A DNA stretch of 64,000 nucleotides, taken from Capsicum annuum (lineage: Eukaryota; Streptophyta; Magnoliopsida; Solanales; Solanaceae). The notes beneath the pieces are model-generated. The model was not told the origin of the DNA and ran no database searches. It saw nothing but the letters and a program-made list of their open reading frames with translations. Shown here in pieces: positions 22,298 through 32,356 of the stretch. The stretch spans positions 98,839,724 to 98,903,723 of the forward strand of contig NC_061115.1 of assembly GCF_002878395.1 (NCBI RefSeq), read 5' to 3'. The translations under genes and the position numbers were made by a program. The stretch's first letter is position 1. Each line of letters begins with the position of its first letter.

Positions 22298-22494
22298 CTA
22301 TCTGAATTATTTCTACCAAAAAAACCTATATTTTCTAATTCTTCTTCTATTCAATTAGTACTTAGTAAATCATCTTCATAACTAAATATTTTTTCCCATA
22401 TTATTTTCTTTATATCTTCTAATTCTAAATCTTTTATGATATATAAAACAAGTATTTTAGTTTCATCAGATATATATCTTCTTATATTATTCAT
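22267..22494 (-). pseudogene. leader ORF X, inner paralogue (right copy)
   Basis: Starts MNNIRRYISDETKILVLYI and ends SDSYYSDGYYTN, with one internal TGA. It is a diverged relative of the outer ORF X (22948-22805) and shares its C-terminal half with left ORF X. It is part of the inner X-X2-Y module. Confidence 0.55.
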
Positions 22495-22541
22495 ATTATG
22501 CTAAGGTTTTACGAATAACTTGCATAACTTGAAATTGAATT

Positions 22542-22706
22542 CTAGTAATTAAATGCTTTATCATAGTATTTATTAGTTGTGTGTTTTAATCTTAATAATT
22601 TCTCTATATTTTCATCAAGGAATTCTATATATCTTATATCTTTAGTTTCTATATATTTTTCTAAATTTGTTTTCATTAGTTTTTCTATTGATTGTATATT
22701 TTTCAT
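22542..22706 (-). CDS. leader ORF Y paralogue (right copy only)
   Basis: An intact 54-codon ORF, MKNIQSIEKLMKTNLEKYI onward, related to ORF Y through the pattern M-x-x-I-x-x-I-E-x-L-M-K-x-N-L-x-x-Y and ETKDIxYIEFL. Similarity is clear but low, so the duplication is old. The left arm lacks it. No known domain. Confidence 0.55.
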   Translation of the reverse strand: MKNIQSIEKLMKTNLEKYIETKDIRYIEFLDENIEKLLRLKHTTNKYYDKAFNY

Positions 22707-22804
22707 ATTCATTTTTCAATATTCTAAACATACATAATTTATCATTGTTGATGTGTAGGTTTGGTATGTAAGTATTTGTAAGAATAAGTAGGTAGGTAAG
22801 GTAT

Positions 22805-22948
22805 CTAATTTATTCTAGTCATAAAATATTTAGCAAATATTTTTTCCAATATGGTTTTTCTTATATCTACAATTTCTATATCCTTAAGTACATACAAAAC
22901 AAGTATTTTAAATTTATCTATCATTTCGTCAGATAAATAAGTACTCAT
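22805..22948 (-). CDS. leader ORF X, outer copy (right), truncated
   Basis: A 47-codon ORF beginning MSTYLSDEMIDKFKILVLY, nearly identical to the start of left ORF X, then ending early at a TAG after FMTRIN. The C-terminal half is missing here and appears only in the inner paralogue. Confidence 0.55.
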   Translation of the reverse strand: MSTYLSDEMIDKFKILVLYVLKDIEIVDIRKTILEKIFAKYFMTRIN

Positions 22949-23301
22949 TTTTCATATGATGCTTTTTTCAAAATATTCCCTTCAATCATACACATAACAA
23001 AATATGATCATTTTAGATTACTATATATTAGATTATTCTTAAATAACATGTTCTTCGGTCACTATTAGCATGGTAATCTGAATACTTTTCTCTTAAACAG
23101 TGCCTCTACTCTGACTACTCCCCTATCACGACTTTCTTGCCTTACCGATTTCACCTTTAGGATGGCATAGTTCTTAAGAATTTTTCTCCTTTTCCACTTA
23201 GCTAATAAACTTCTTAACATGCTATTTTTTGAATAATTCTACTATAAAGTAACTAACATGAAATTATTTTATCATATCATGATTGTTAGGAATTTATGAA
23301 T
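22949..23301 (-). other. viral leader sequence without long ORF (right copy)
   Basis: Mirror of 20634-20989. Includes the conserved stretch around the TCACCTTTAGGATGGCAT motif near 23150. No protein evident. Confidence 0.6.
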
Positions 23302-23373
23302 TTAGCTATTCACAATCACAAATAAATATACCTGTTCTGGTAGATTTGATAATTCTGGGCTTTGTTCATCCAT
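23302..23373 (-). CDS. conserved small leader ORF (uORF), right copy
   Basis: Same 23-codon ORF as at 20562-20633, with the same start and stop. Within it the sequence CAG/GTATAT (donor G at about 23332) fits a plant 5' splice site. Confidence 0.55.
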   Translation of the reverse strand: MDEQSPELSNLPEQVYLFVIVNS

Positions 23374-23400
23374 AGCTTTTTCTTTGAAATATATTTGTTT

Positions 23401-23406
23401 TTTATT
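23401..23406 (-). terminator. viral poly(A) signal (right copy)
   Basis: AATAAA on the minus strand, mirror of 20529-20534, about 95 bases after the TATA box. Confidence 0.75.
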
Positions 23407-23502
23407 AAATATTCAAAAGTTTTTTGTTTACAAAGGAGGAGGCTTGCTTTCAATACATGAAAGTCTTGCCTCTAACTGAGCAAATACTCTGCTATTTATA
23501 AC

Positions 23503-23510
23503 CTAAGAAT
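23503..23510 (-). promoter_or_regulatory. TATA box of the viral promoter (right copy)
   Basis: TATAAATA on the minus strand, in the same context (TTCTTAGGTTATAAATA) as the left copy. It drives toward the palindrome centre, against the left promoter. Confidence 0.8.
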
Positions 23511-23833
23511 GAAAACGCGTATACTATTTTACTTTACATCTATCCTAATATAACTTTACACATTTCTTATATACATTTGTCCTAAAAAAGCCAATAATGG
23601 CAAGTTCTAAAAGCTAATAAATGAATAAAAGAAATGTCAAAAAATCTACCCTAGAAATAGTAAAGCTATTAAATGTTTACATGATTCACGTATCTTATTT
23701 TTCACAAAGTTAGCTTTCTCTCCATATGTCGCTTTCTTCCTATAATATTTTTGTCTCCTTGTCTTTCTATTATTGCTCCGTTGATTTTTATCTTCTAGCT
23801 GACATCCTTATCTTCTTGGTTGGTTCTTTCTTT
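23511..23833 (-). promoter_or_regulatory. viral intergenic region upstream of the TATA box (right copy)
   Basis: Mirror of 20100-20436, between the end of the transactivator and the TATA box. Conserved non-coding sequence that should hold promoter elements. Confidence 0.65.
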
Positions 23834-25072
23834 TATTCTAGCTGGACTTCTGGGATAATATTATCTCCTCCATTACATCTCGAACGTTGATGGTTTGGAT
23901 ATTTGTGTCCAATTATCTTGTAATATCTTGTTAATAATTCATCTGAAATAAATGCTTTCCTAATTGCTCTTGCAGTAGATTATTTTTCTGGGTTAAGTAA
24001 CGTCATTATCTATTGTCTAACATCTTCCATATCTGTTTGTCGTAGTTCTCTTGAATTTGAATAAATCATTTGATGATCTCTTGAATAATAGCTCCATATT
24101 GGGTTTTCATTGATATAATTATTTGTTAATTCTTAAATAATTGTAGCTATTCCAATAAGTCATTTATTTGCGTAAAAATCAGGTATCTCAATTTTGGGTA
24201 TCTCTGGCTGCTGCACAATATTTTTCGGTATAATCATATCTCTGGTTATTCCTATTTTTACAACTTGTATAATTGGTTTGATCTAGTTGTACAATATCTC
24301 TGCTGGTGCAGTATAAAACTTTACATAAAATAGATTTCCTTTGGTTACTCTTTAATAGGTGGTGAATACTTTATGTAATTCTTCTATAGCTGTTAGTTCT
24401 TCTCCATCTTGGCTATATATGGTATTTAATAATCCATAGTCGAAACATGTTTTTATTAAGCTTGGATTGGTTTTGGGTAGTGCGATTAGCTTGTTGTAAC
24501 CTTGCAATTTTTGGGTTTTGTAGTTTGTGTTTGGTTCTTAGATATTTGTAGCTCTGGGGTTAAGGTTTAGAAACGTTTATACTTTGTAGATATTTTCTAT
24601 ATATCCTCGACCTATATGGTATAAGCTTTTTTATCTTGGTTCAAACTATCTCGATATGTGGTAATTTGTGGGGGTATGTACAAGGGGTCTTTTTGTATTT
24701 TTGCTATAAATAGTTTTTCAAATATCTTATTCATGTTCATGTTCTGATATCTTTGTCCGCTAACTCCTTTGCTTGTACCTGCAATTATAGATAGATAAAC
24801 GTTTGGGTTTTTTGGAGTGTCCCAACGTCTCCTTTTAGCTTTGGAATTTTAATATCTTCCGATCGACATAGCTCTGTACACTGCTGAGTTAGTTGATTTG
24901 TAGCTTCAGATTTCAGTTTAACTTCATTAGTCTTTAGCTTTTCTATTTCATTACCCATACTGTCCACTTTCATTGAAAGCATAGTTAGGGTTTTGAGTAT
25001 CTTTTCTAAAGCATCATCTTCTATTATATCAGTTTGTGTAGCTTTGTCTTGATATGTAATCTGCAATAACAT
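23834..25072 (-). pseudogene. viral transactivator/viroplasmin (right copy)
   Basis: Mirror of 18864-20099. The N-terminal frame is open from 25072 to 24785, longer than in the left copy (it reads through QLTQQCTELCRSEDIK). The core then breaks into several frames, with stops near 24600, 24350 and 24130. The C-terminal Cys pair of the left copy is changed by a local shift. It starts inside the end of RNase H, as on the left. Confidence 0.85.
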
Positions 25073-26500
25073 TTTTGTTAGTACTAGTTATTTCAATTGT
25101 AGATGTAAAATTTAATATATTTAATCCTAGTCTCTGAATCTCGTTTGTTGTAACTGAATTTTGTATTTTCTTTGTTAGCCACCATTGAACCTGGGTATTA
25201 TCTGTTCTCACAATAAATTTGTTATATACAATATATGGTTCAAATGCTAATAAACATTTATATAATGAACATAATTCTTTTCTATTTATTTCTCATTTTA
25301 TTTTTATTTCATTAAATGTTCCTGAATAATATCTACAATGATGTTCTATTTTTTTTTTAATTTTCGTACCTATATTTAAGTACTCCCCCATAACTATATT
25401 CACTAGCATCTGCTTCTACTATATATATAAATTTTTTTATTTTCATCTGGGAATTGTAATTTTGGTAACTCGAAAGTATTTTTATTTTCTGAACTTGTTT
25501 TTATCTTCTTCGTTATCATTATATTCTATATCCTTTTTTAATTTTTTCTGTAAAGGCTTTAGGTTTTCTGCTAATTTTTGTATATATTCTCTTACTTGGT
25601 TTACTGATCCTAAAAATGATTGTAATTTCTTTTTTTGTATCGAATTCTTCTTTTGAATTTATTATTTTTTTGTACTATATGTTGTTGCATTTTTACTCCA
25701 CTTTTATCTATTTGTATTCCTAAAAACTCTATCTGGTTTTTCATAATTTCGGCTTTCTTTTCACTTGAACTTATACCCGATTTTTCTATTATATCTGCAA
25801 ATTATTCTAATAATTTTAAATGTTCCTCTTTAGTTTTTGTATATAGTAGTATATCATCTATGTATACTATACAATTAGGTAATTGTTTAAAATACCTATC
25901 CATAAAATGTTGGTATCTACCTGGTGCATTTTTATATCGAAATGGTAATACGTTCCATTCATAAAATCCTTGTGGTACCATAAATGCGGTTAATTCCTTA
26001 GAATTTTCATCTAACTTTAAGTGGTAAAATAAAGATTTACAATCAAATTTACTAAAATAATTATATCCTTGTATTTGTCTTATTTTTAGTATCTTATTTG
26101 GTATTGGATAATTATATGTCATAGTTTTTGCATTTAGGTTTCTATAATCAATAACCATTCTACTTTTTCCTCTTGTTTGTTCAATATGTTTATTTACTAT
26201 AAATGCTGGACTATTGTGTTTACTATTGCTTTTTTGTATATACTGTTTTTCTAATAATTCATCTATATGCATTTTAAATTCTTTTAAATTGTCAAAATTA
26301 TATGTTAATGGTTTTTGAGTTATTATGCTATTTTTATCTATTAATTCAATTTTTATAGCAGTTTTATGTTTTTCTCATCCTTTTAATGGATCTTCACTTT
26401 ATAATTGCCTTAATTTTTTCTTTATTATTTCTACCTTATCTATTGAAAATATAGTTATTTCTTTTTTATTTATCGAAAATACAACTAGTTCTACTGTGTC
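25029..26500 (-). pseudogene. viral reverse transcriptase and RNase H (right copy)
   Basis: RT is open from 26272 to 25802, with MVIDYRNLN, FDCKSLFYH (Gly of the left copy replaced by Leu), LPFRYKNAPG (Gly to Arg) and an intact YIDD box near 25860. After a stop at 25799-25801 the frame is shifted by an extra A near 25665 and again at 25626-25628, the latter shared with the left arm. RNase H keeps DASEYSYG near 25400, where the left arm has a stop, and ends ADYISRQ. Confidence 0.9.
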
Positions 26501-26970
26501 TTCTGTATTTTTTATATTTTCTAACTTTTGTGTAATTTTTTCACTTTCTTTTATCCAATCAGTTTCTTTCTTATTTTATTAATAACTCTTTTTGCTCTTA
26601 CTTTTTGTTTACATGGTGTTGTAAACCACCAATCTATTTTAGTTATTATATATGGATATAATTTATCTAAAAATTGCATTACTAAAAGCATATCTTTTGA
26701 TGTTAGTTCATAATTATAGATTTCTTCTATTGTTATTATTTTATCTCATATCTGTATTTTTACATTTTTAGCTTTATATGTAATTAAGTTCCTTCATTAT
26801 TAAATCTTTTGACTACTATTGGTGTTTTTAATTACTCCCATTTACTTTCTGATAAACAGTTGTATCTACATAAGTTTGCTTCTGCTCCTGTATCTATCAT
26901 AGGTGTATAATACCTATTATAATATCCTTCTATTATTATTTTTACAAGTACATATATTTTTATATCATGT
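26501..26970 (-). pseudogene. viral aspartic protease with D-T-G (right copy)
   Basis: Mirror of 16978-17447. MIDTGAEANLC near 26900 keeps the active site. The start codon of the left copy is ATA here. A stop occurs where the left copy reads KWDKL. The closing part DMLLVMQFLDKLYPYI reads in frame, unlike the left copy. Confidence 0.82.
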
Positions 26971-28207
26971 TACAGTTCTTTTTATGAATAATTTCTCTTT
27001 ATTATATGTTATAGATAATATTGTATCGTTTTACTTGTTCTAACCATTTTATTCCTAATATTATGTCTGCTTTTTGCATTTCTTCCTTTATGTCAAATTC
27101 TATTTTTATTTTTCTGACTCCTATTATTATTTTTTTTCTGTCGTATCTTTAATGTTTATTAGACTCCTTGATAGATCTGGGAATATATTACTATTATATT
27201 TTATTTCTTCACATTTTACTAGATATTTTGCTATATAATTTTCTTCTTGTCCTGTGTTTAAGAGTATTAAATATTCTTTTTCATTTATTGTTCCTTTTAT
27301 ATAATATTGATTTAAATTAACTGTTGAAGTTGTTTCATAACTTGTTCTTTTTTATGAGCTTGATGATTCTGTTTTTTCATGAGCTATTCTTTTTATTGTA
27401 CTTATTCTATCATTTATTATTTCCAAATCTTCTTCTATATCTATGTTTTTGTAGCTATAATCATTATTATCAATTATTTTTACAAATTGTTCAAAAGAAC
27501 TTTCTATTTGCATTTTATTAATTTTATTTTTTCCCATTATTTTATGTTTTGTTGTTAATACATATAGATTTTTACATCTTGCTGTAAATATTTTACTTCC
27601 TGGGGTTAGTTCTATTTCTGATATTTTCCAATATAATACTAATGATTTATCTATATTTTTATCTATTATTGCTACTGAATAAGTCACACTTATTATAAAT
27701 TTAAATTTTTGGTATATTAAATTTTCTTTTATGGCAGTTATTATACTTTTTTCTATAGGTTTTATAATTCTATCATCTATTAAATATAATTCTATTGGTG
27801 TATCTATTCCTTCTCTAAAACATGCTTTTATTAATATCTCTGTTCCTCCAAGGTGTACATATTTTATTGGGTTTTACTTTTTATATCATTTATTTCTTTA
27901 TTAATTATTCTTTTTGTGACTAGTGGTTTACTAGCTCTACCTTTTGCATATCTACAGTCTATTGCATGTTCTTTTTGGCTTACTATGTAGTATTCTTCTT
28001 TTTTTCTACTAAATATATTTTTTATTGTTGGTATTTCAAATAGTTTTTCTACACTTAAGTCTAACTCTTTTTCTTTTATTTCGTCAAATATATTACTATC
28101 AAATATTTTTTATGATCTGTTCCTTCTTCATTTAAATATTCTTCCTTTGTTATTATTTTTATATATTCTTTAGTCATTTGGTTCATTTTTATATCTTCTT
28201 CAGTCAT
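26965..28207 (-). pseudogene. viral movement protein and first retropepsin-like domain (right copy)
   Basis: Mirror of 15715-16976. The part from 27687 to 27352 is one open frame, from YSVAIIDKNIDKSL to ESSSS and the shared TAA. Upstream, LADDRI and ITAIKENLIYQKFKF are in frame where the left copy has a TGA. The first retropepsin-like domain keeps LLNTGQEENYIAKYLV and ADIILGIKWLEQV, then suffers a deletion of about 14 bases. It ends at the shared TGA (26967-26965). Confidence 0.8.
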
Positions 28208-29983
28208 TTGATTCATCTAATTCACTATCTATTTCATTATCTGTTTAATTCTCCGAAATTTCATATATACTATCTTCACTTTTTAATTCATAATCTATAT
28301 AAACTATCTGCATATATTCTGTATTTTCTATTTTTATTTCTGATATTTGTTTCTTTTTTGGATCTTTTGGTAGTTTACAATCTCTAGCTAAATGTCCTAG
28401 TTTTCCCAATTATAACAAGTACATTCTTTTATAGATTTCTTTTTTCTATATGGTCTTTTATGTTTATAATTTTTTACATAATATCTTTTTCTTGGTTTCT
28501 TATATTTATATTTTATTTTTTTGTATTTCTTATATTTCTTATGTCTTTTTCTTTTCTTATAATATCTTTCTTCACATCCAAATTGAGGTGCTATTTTATC
28601 TTTGCAACATGCTAAATTTATTTTTAATGTTTTTTCCATTTTTATTTCTTCTCTATATTTTTCACATAGATTTCTATACCATTGTTGTAAAAATTTTATT
28701 CTTTCTCCTAAGGTACCTACTATTTTTATTTCATCTCAACTCTTTATTATTTTTGAACTAAATTGTTCAGGTAATTTACTAAAATATAATCTTTTTATTT
28801 CTTTACTTTCTTCTATATTGTATATTCCTTTATAATAATATTCTTTAAATGCGCACGTATACTCATCTATATAGCACATATTACATATTGCTAGTTTTAA
28901 CATTAAATTTTTATTTATATCTTTTTCTTTATTTTGCTCTTCTTCTTCTGTTGTTACACTACTAAATTCATCTCTTATAGCTATTTCATATTTTTTTAAT
29001 ATTTCTGTTGGTAGTATTTTAGTAGTTGTTGATGTTCCTTCTATTTTATTATCAGATCTTAGTACTTTTTACTTGCTTCGGCTAGGTTTAAAAATCATAA
29101 TTTTACTGTTCCTAGTAATATCTTTTCTATATATTCTGGTGTGTTTGTTGTATCTATTTTATTATCTAATAATTATTTTGACATGTATCCTACCCATAGT
29201 TGTATTATTTTTTTCTTGTCTATTACACAGTCTAAATCTAGAAAGTTGTAATTAATTATTTGTTTTGGTGTCCATTTATTATATTCATCCTTTGGATTGT
29301 ATCCTTTAAACTTACTTTTGTAATTATATGTTGGTTTTCTTATTTCTGATGTACTAGGTATTATATTTTTATCTAGAGTATTTACTTCTGTATTTATTAG
29401 TTTTAGGTTTTCTTTATTAATTACTTCTTGTTTTTCATTAATTTCTAGTTTTTCTATGTTTTCTAGAATTTCTGTCTATGTTTCACTATCTTCCGAATCA
29501 TAATTATCTGTTTCTTCAGCATCTATTGCATTTATTTCTAATTCACTGGTTTCTGGTTCTTTATTTTTTATTTCTAATTTTTCTTTAAATTGATTTATCT
29601 CGTTTAATAATTTTTGTTCTTTATCTTTTTCTTCTTTTTTCTTTCTGTCTCTTTTCATATAAATCTTTTAGCATTTGTAGTTCTTTTTCTAATTCAGCAA
29701 TCCTACTATTTTTAGTTTCTTCTATTTTTCGTATTTCTTCTGTGGTTTGTTGTTTTATTTTATCTATTTCCTTTTTTCTTTCAATCTCTTCGTTTTCTCT
29801 TTCTATTCTTACCATGGCTGCCAACTTATCTTCTAATTTTAATTCTTCTTTTTCTAACATTAAATATAAATGTTCACCTATTTTCTTATGTCTTCTTCCT
29901 AAATTAGAGAATACTATTTTTATTTTTAGTCCTTTGTGATTTTCATATGTTTTTTCATCTATTATAAATTCTTCTTTGTTCAT
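28200..29983 (-). pseudogene. viral ORF2, coiled coil plus capsid protein (right copy)
   Basis: Open from 29983 to 29621 with a strongly charged coiled coil, then shifted near 29640 and open again to 29476. A stop at about 29476 follows DSEDSET. From there coiled coil and capsid are in one frame (EKLEINEKQEVINKENL). The basic tract is open from 28639 to 28397 and ends in ECTCYNWEN, where a lost base destroys the zinc knuckle that the left copy keeps. The ORF ends by overlapping the next ATG, as on the left. Confidence 0.85.
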
Positions 29984-30209
29984 TTATTTAAATGTATATA
30001 GGTTATGTTGATATATATATATATTTTAGACTATCTATTGTTGATTCTAAATTTGATATTTCTTCTTTTTGTGCATTTATTGAATTTTTACTAACTCCGA
30101 CAATTATGTTATATTGTAGTCTTTCTATCCTTATTTTTAATTCTTTACGTTTTTTAGATATTAGTTATTTTAATTCTGTATATTTTTGTAATTTCTGTAC
30201 GTTATTCAT
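29984..30209 (-). pseudogene. viral ORF1 (right copy), broken
   Basis: Mirror of 13706-13927. It begins MNNVQKLQKYTELK and then has a TAA; a TA-repeat expansion near 30010-30025 also changes the frame. Confidence 0.65.
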
Positions 30210-30322
30210 CTAAAAAATACTTATAATATTTTGGTGGATATCTAAATCAAATTTTATCATAATTAATAAATTCATCTAATAAATCCAAATATATACTACT
30301 TCCGATAACTTTAAACAATATA

Positions 30323-30336
30323 GACTCTGATACCAA
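30323..30336 (-). other. primer binding site, right viral copy
   Basis: TTGGTATCAGAGTC on the minus strand matches the initiator tRNA-Met complement of caulimovirids (TGGTATCAGAGC) over eleven bases. It precedes ORF1 by about 115 bases. Confidence 0.85.
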
Positions 30337-30395
30337 TTGTAGGGGGTGCGGATAACTTGGGTAACTTAAATAGATATATTATAGCTCTAATGGAT

Positions 30396-31172
30396 CTATT
30401 TTTAGTTGTGCGTGGATATTTCTTAACTTCTCTAAACATTTTTATGTTCAACCTAGAGATGGTGATTCTTTCAGAAGAAAATAGGAAGTGAAAAATAACA
30501 TACATAGTTTTAGTTATCTTTCCTATCTGGTTAGTTAATATGCAAGATGAGGAAACCTAATTTTGTTTTTACTATATATGCTACTAGTTAGTGGACTCTT
30601 TATGCTTTCTAGGCTTAAAATCTGCTTAAATTCTTGTCATGATGATCTTGGGTAGTTTTTCCATCTTACATCCTTCTTGTAAGAGATTTAAAGTTTGTGT
30701 CTGGACATTTATTTTCCAGAATTATGTGTAATAGACATCTGCAGTATTTACATACAAGATAGGCATCACCAAAAAAAATTTCTACTTGGAATTGATATGG
30801 AATGGAGATGTCTTGAGTTATTCAATTTTGGCAAAGGTGATAAAAATAGTGAACTTGTACACTACCTGTTACTAGCAATATAGTTGCAGATAAAAGAAGT
30901 CCTAGGTAGTAATGTGTCTAATTCAAGTTTTCTTCCCAACTCAAGCTAGCGAGCTTGTTTTGACATTTCTCTTACAAGCATCGATTAGGTATAACATCCT
31001 TTTGGTAATTATATTTGGACTTATAATTTAGGGATAGAACCCAAATAAAGTGGAAAGATGTTCCCACATATGCATTACAATTTATATTTTACGACAAAGG
31101 GATTGATAGAGGAAGCCATACATGTGTGTGATATAACTTATTGTGTATACTTGATTTTTGGTTGATGCTAAG
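30396..31172. other. unassigned sequence between virus and copia LTR
   Basis: No domain or terminal motif recognised. Short open frames such as 30695-30883 do not resemble a known protein. Confidence 0.4.
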
Positions 31173-31920
31173 TGATCTATAACATCTCAAAATTAATTTC
31201 TACTTGTAGTTTTGATGATGAATAGCTAACTGCAAGGGACCAAGTCCCTTGATATGCAAGGAATAGTAAAACTGACACGCGTTATCTGCACAGTTTTGTT
31301 CTCTTTTGTAACAAACTTGCAGGTGCTATTTTGTACTAATTAGGATAGTTGGTCAAATGATCTTTCAGTCCTAATCATCACTCATCTATAAAAGAAAAGA
31401 GACATTTCTTCATTGAATGAGGTTTTTGCAAAATTATATAGAGGGAAGAGAGATAGAAGTAAAAACTCCATTGCTAAAGTTCTTAGCTATTTATGTGAAC
31501 TTATATTGAAATTGTCCTTGAGTTAGTACTGAGTTGTAATTGAACTACTTTGATTAGTGAGTGCTTAGGTAGATTTTCCTAAGTGAAAGGCTGATTAGAG
31601 TTAATAAGTGTAGATGGTCCTTGGTAAATTTGCCAAGATGAGCTTGTAGTAGAGTTATTACAAGAAAATAGAGCATAGAGGTAGGTTGAAATCTATATTG
31701 TAATCAGGAGGTTGATTATAGTTGATTTGTTGAGGTGTTTGTGAGGAAAAGACATGTTTTTTTTCTTCCTGGGTTTCCACATAAAAATCTTGTATTTTTA
31801 CATTTTGCACTGCCTTTGTTTTTCCAGTACCTCATAGTTGCTTTACTATTCTATCGCTTATGACTAATTCTGAGGGACATGGTCCCTCATTGTGTGGTGC
31901 AAATACCAAGGGTTCCAACA
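31173..31920 (+). repeat. 5' LTR of Ty1/copia element E
   Basis: The right end is firm: TTCCAACA at 31913-31920 is followed at once by a primer binding site. The left end is placed near 31173 (TGATCTATAACATC) and is less certain. The LTR has a palindrome near each end (31234-31251 and 31871-31889). A length near 750 bp fits copia elements. Confidence 0.7.
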
Positions 31921-31921
31921 G

Positions 31922-31935
31922 TTGGTATCAGAGCA
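31922..31935 (+). other. primer binding site of copia element E
   Basis: TTGGTATCAGAGCATG at 31922 matches the initiator tRNA-Met complement and directly follows the LTR. Confidence 0.85.
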
Positions 31936-31976
31936 TGTTCACTTAAAAGGTTTACGCCTAGAGTGTTTTGGTCATC

Positions 31977-32340
31977 ATGGCTTCTTTAACTAAACCAGTG
32001 GTGGAAAGAAAGAAAGCAATAAAAGAGAGATTCCTGACCTTAAAAAATCTAGAGTATGACCCAGGTAAACAAGATAAGGATGTTGTACTTCTAGCAATGA
32101 AGATTGTTAGAGCTATAAAAAGGAGTGGCCAGGTCAGCTCAGCCTAAAAAAAATACTGCTACTTGTATAATAAAAAAGGTATTGGTTGTATGAGAAGACT
32201 CCATAAATAAATCTTAGAATAGCAAGAAGGATAGAGATGGTTTCATGCTAAAAATGGTGAGAAGAAAATAGTCTCAAGATCTTGTATCTCTCCAGTGGCC
32301 TTTACCGAAGATAGAGAAGAAATATGCTAGAAAAGGTGGA
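31977..32340 (+). pseudogene. copia gag start, truncated
   Basis: An ATG 40 bases behind the primer site opens a frame MASLTKPVVERKKAIKERF that continues for about 55 codons and then degenerates. Most of a copia gag and its zinc knuckle are missing, so a large deletion joins this piece to the protease. Confidence 0.55.
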
Positions 32341-32356
32341 TGATAACCAAAAATAG

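Larger units (their letters stand above)
21760..30395 (-). mobile_element. endogenous pararetrovirus (caulimovirid), right arm of palindrome
   Basis: The mirror copy of the virus, read on the minus strand from a well-kept primer binding site at about 30336 to the palindrome centre. Gene order equals that of the left arm. It is about 440 bases longer, nearly all of it in the leader, where an extra X-Y module is present (about 22948-22495). By-eye comparison gives about one difference per twenty bases. It keeps YIDD in RT and an uninterrupted coiled-coil to capsid frame but has lost the zinc knuckle and other parts, so it is also defective. Confidence 0.93.
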
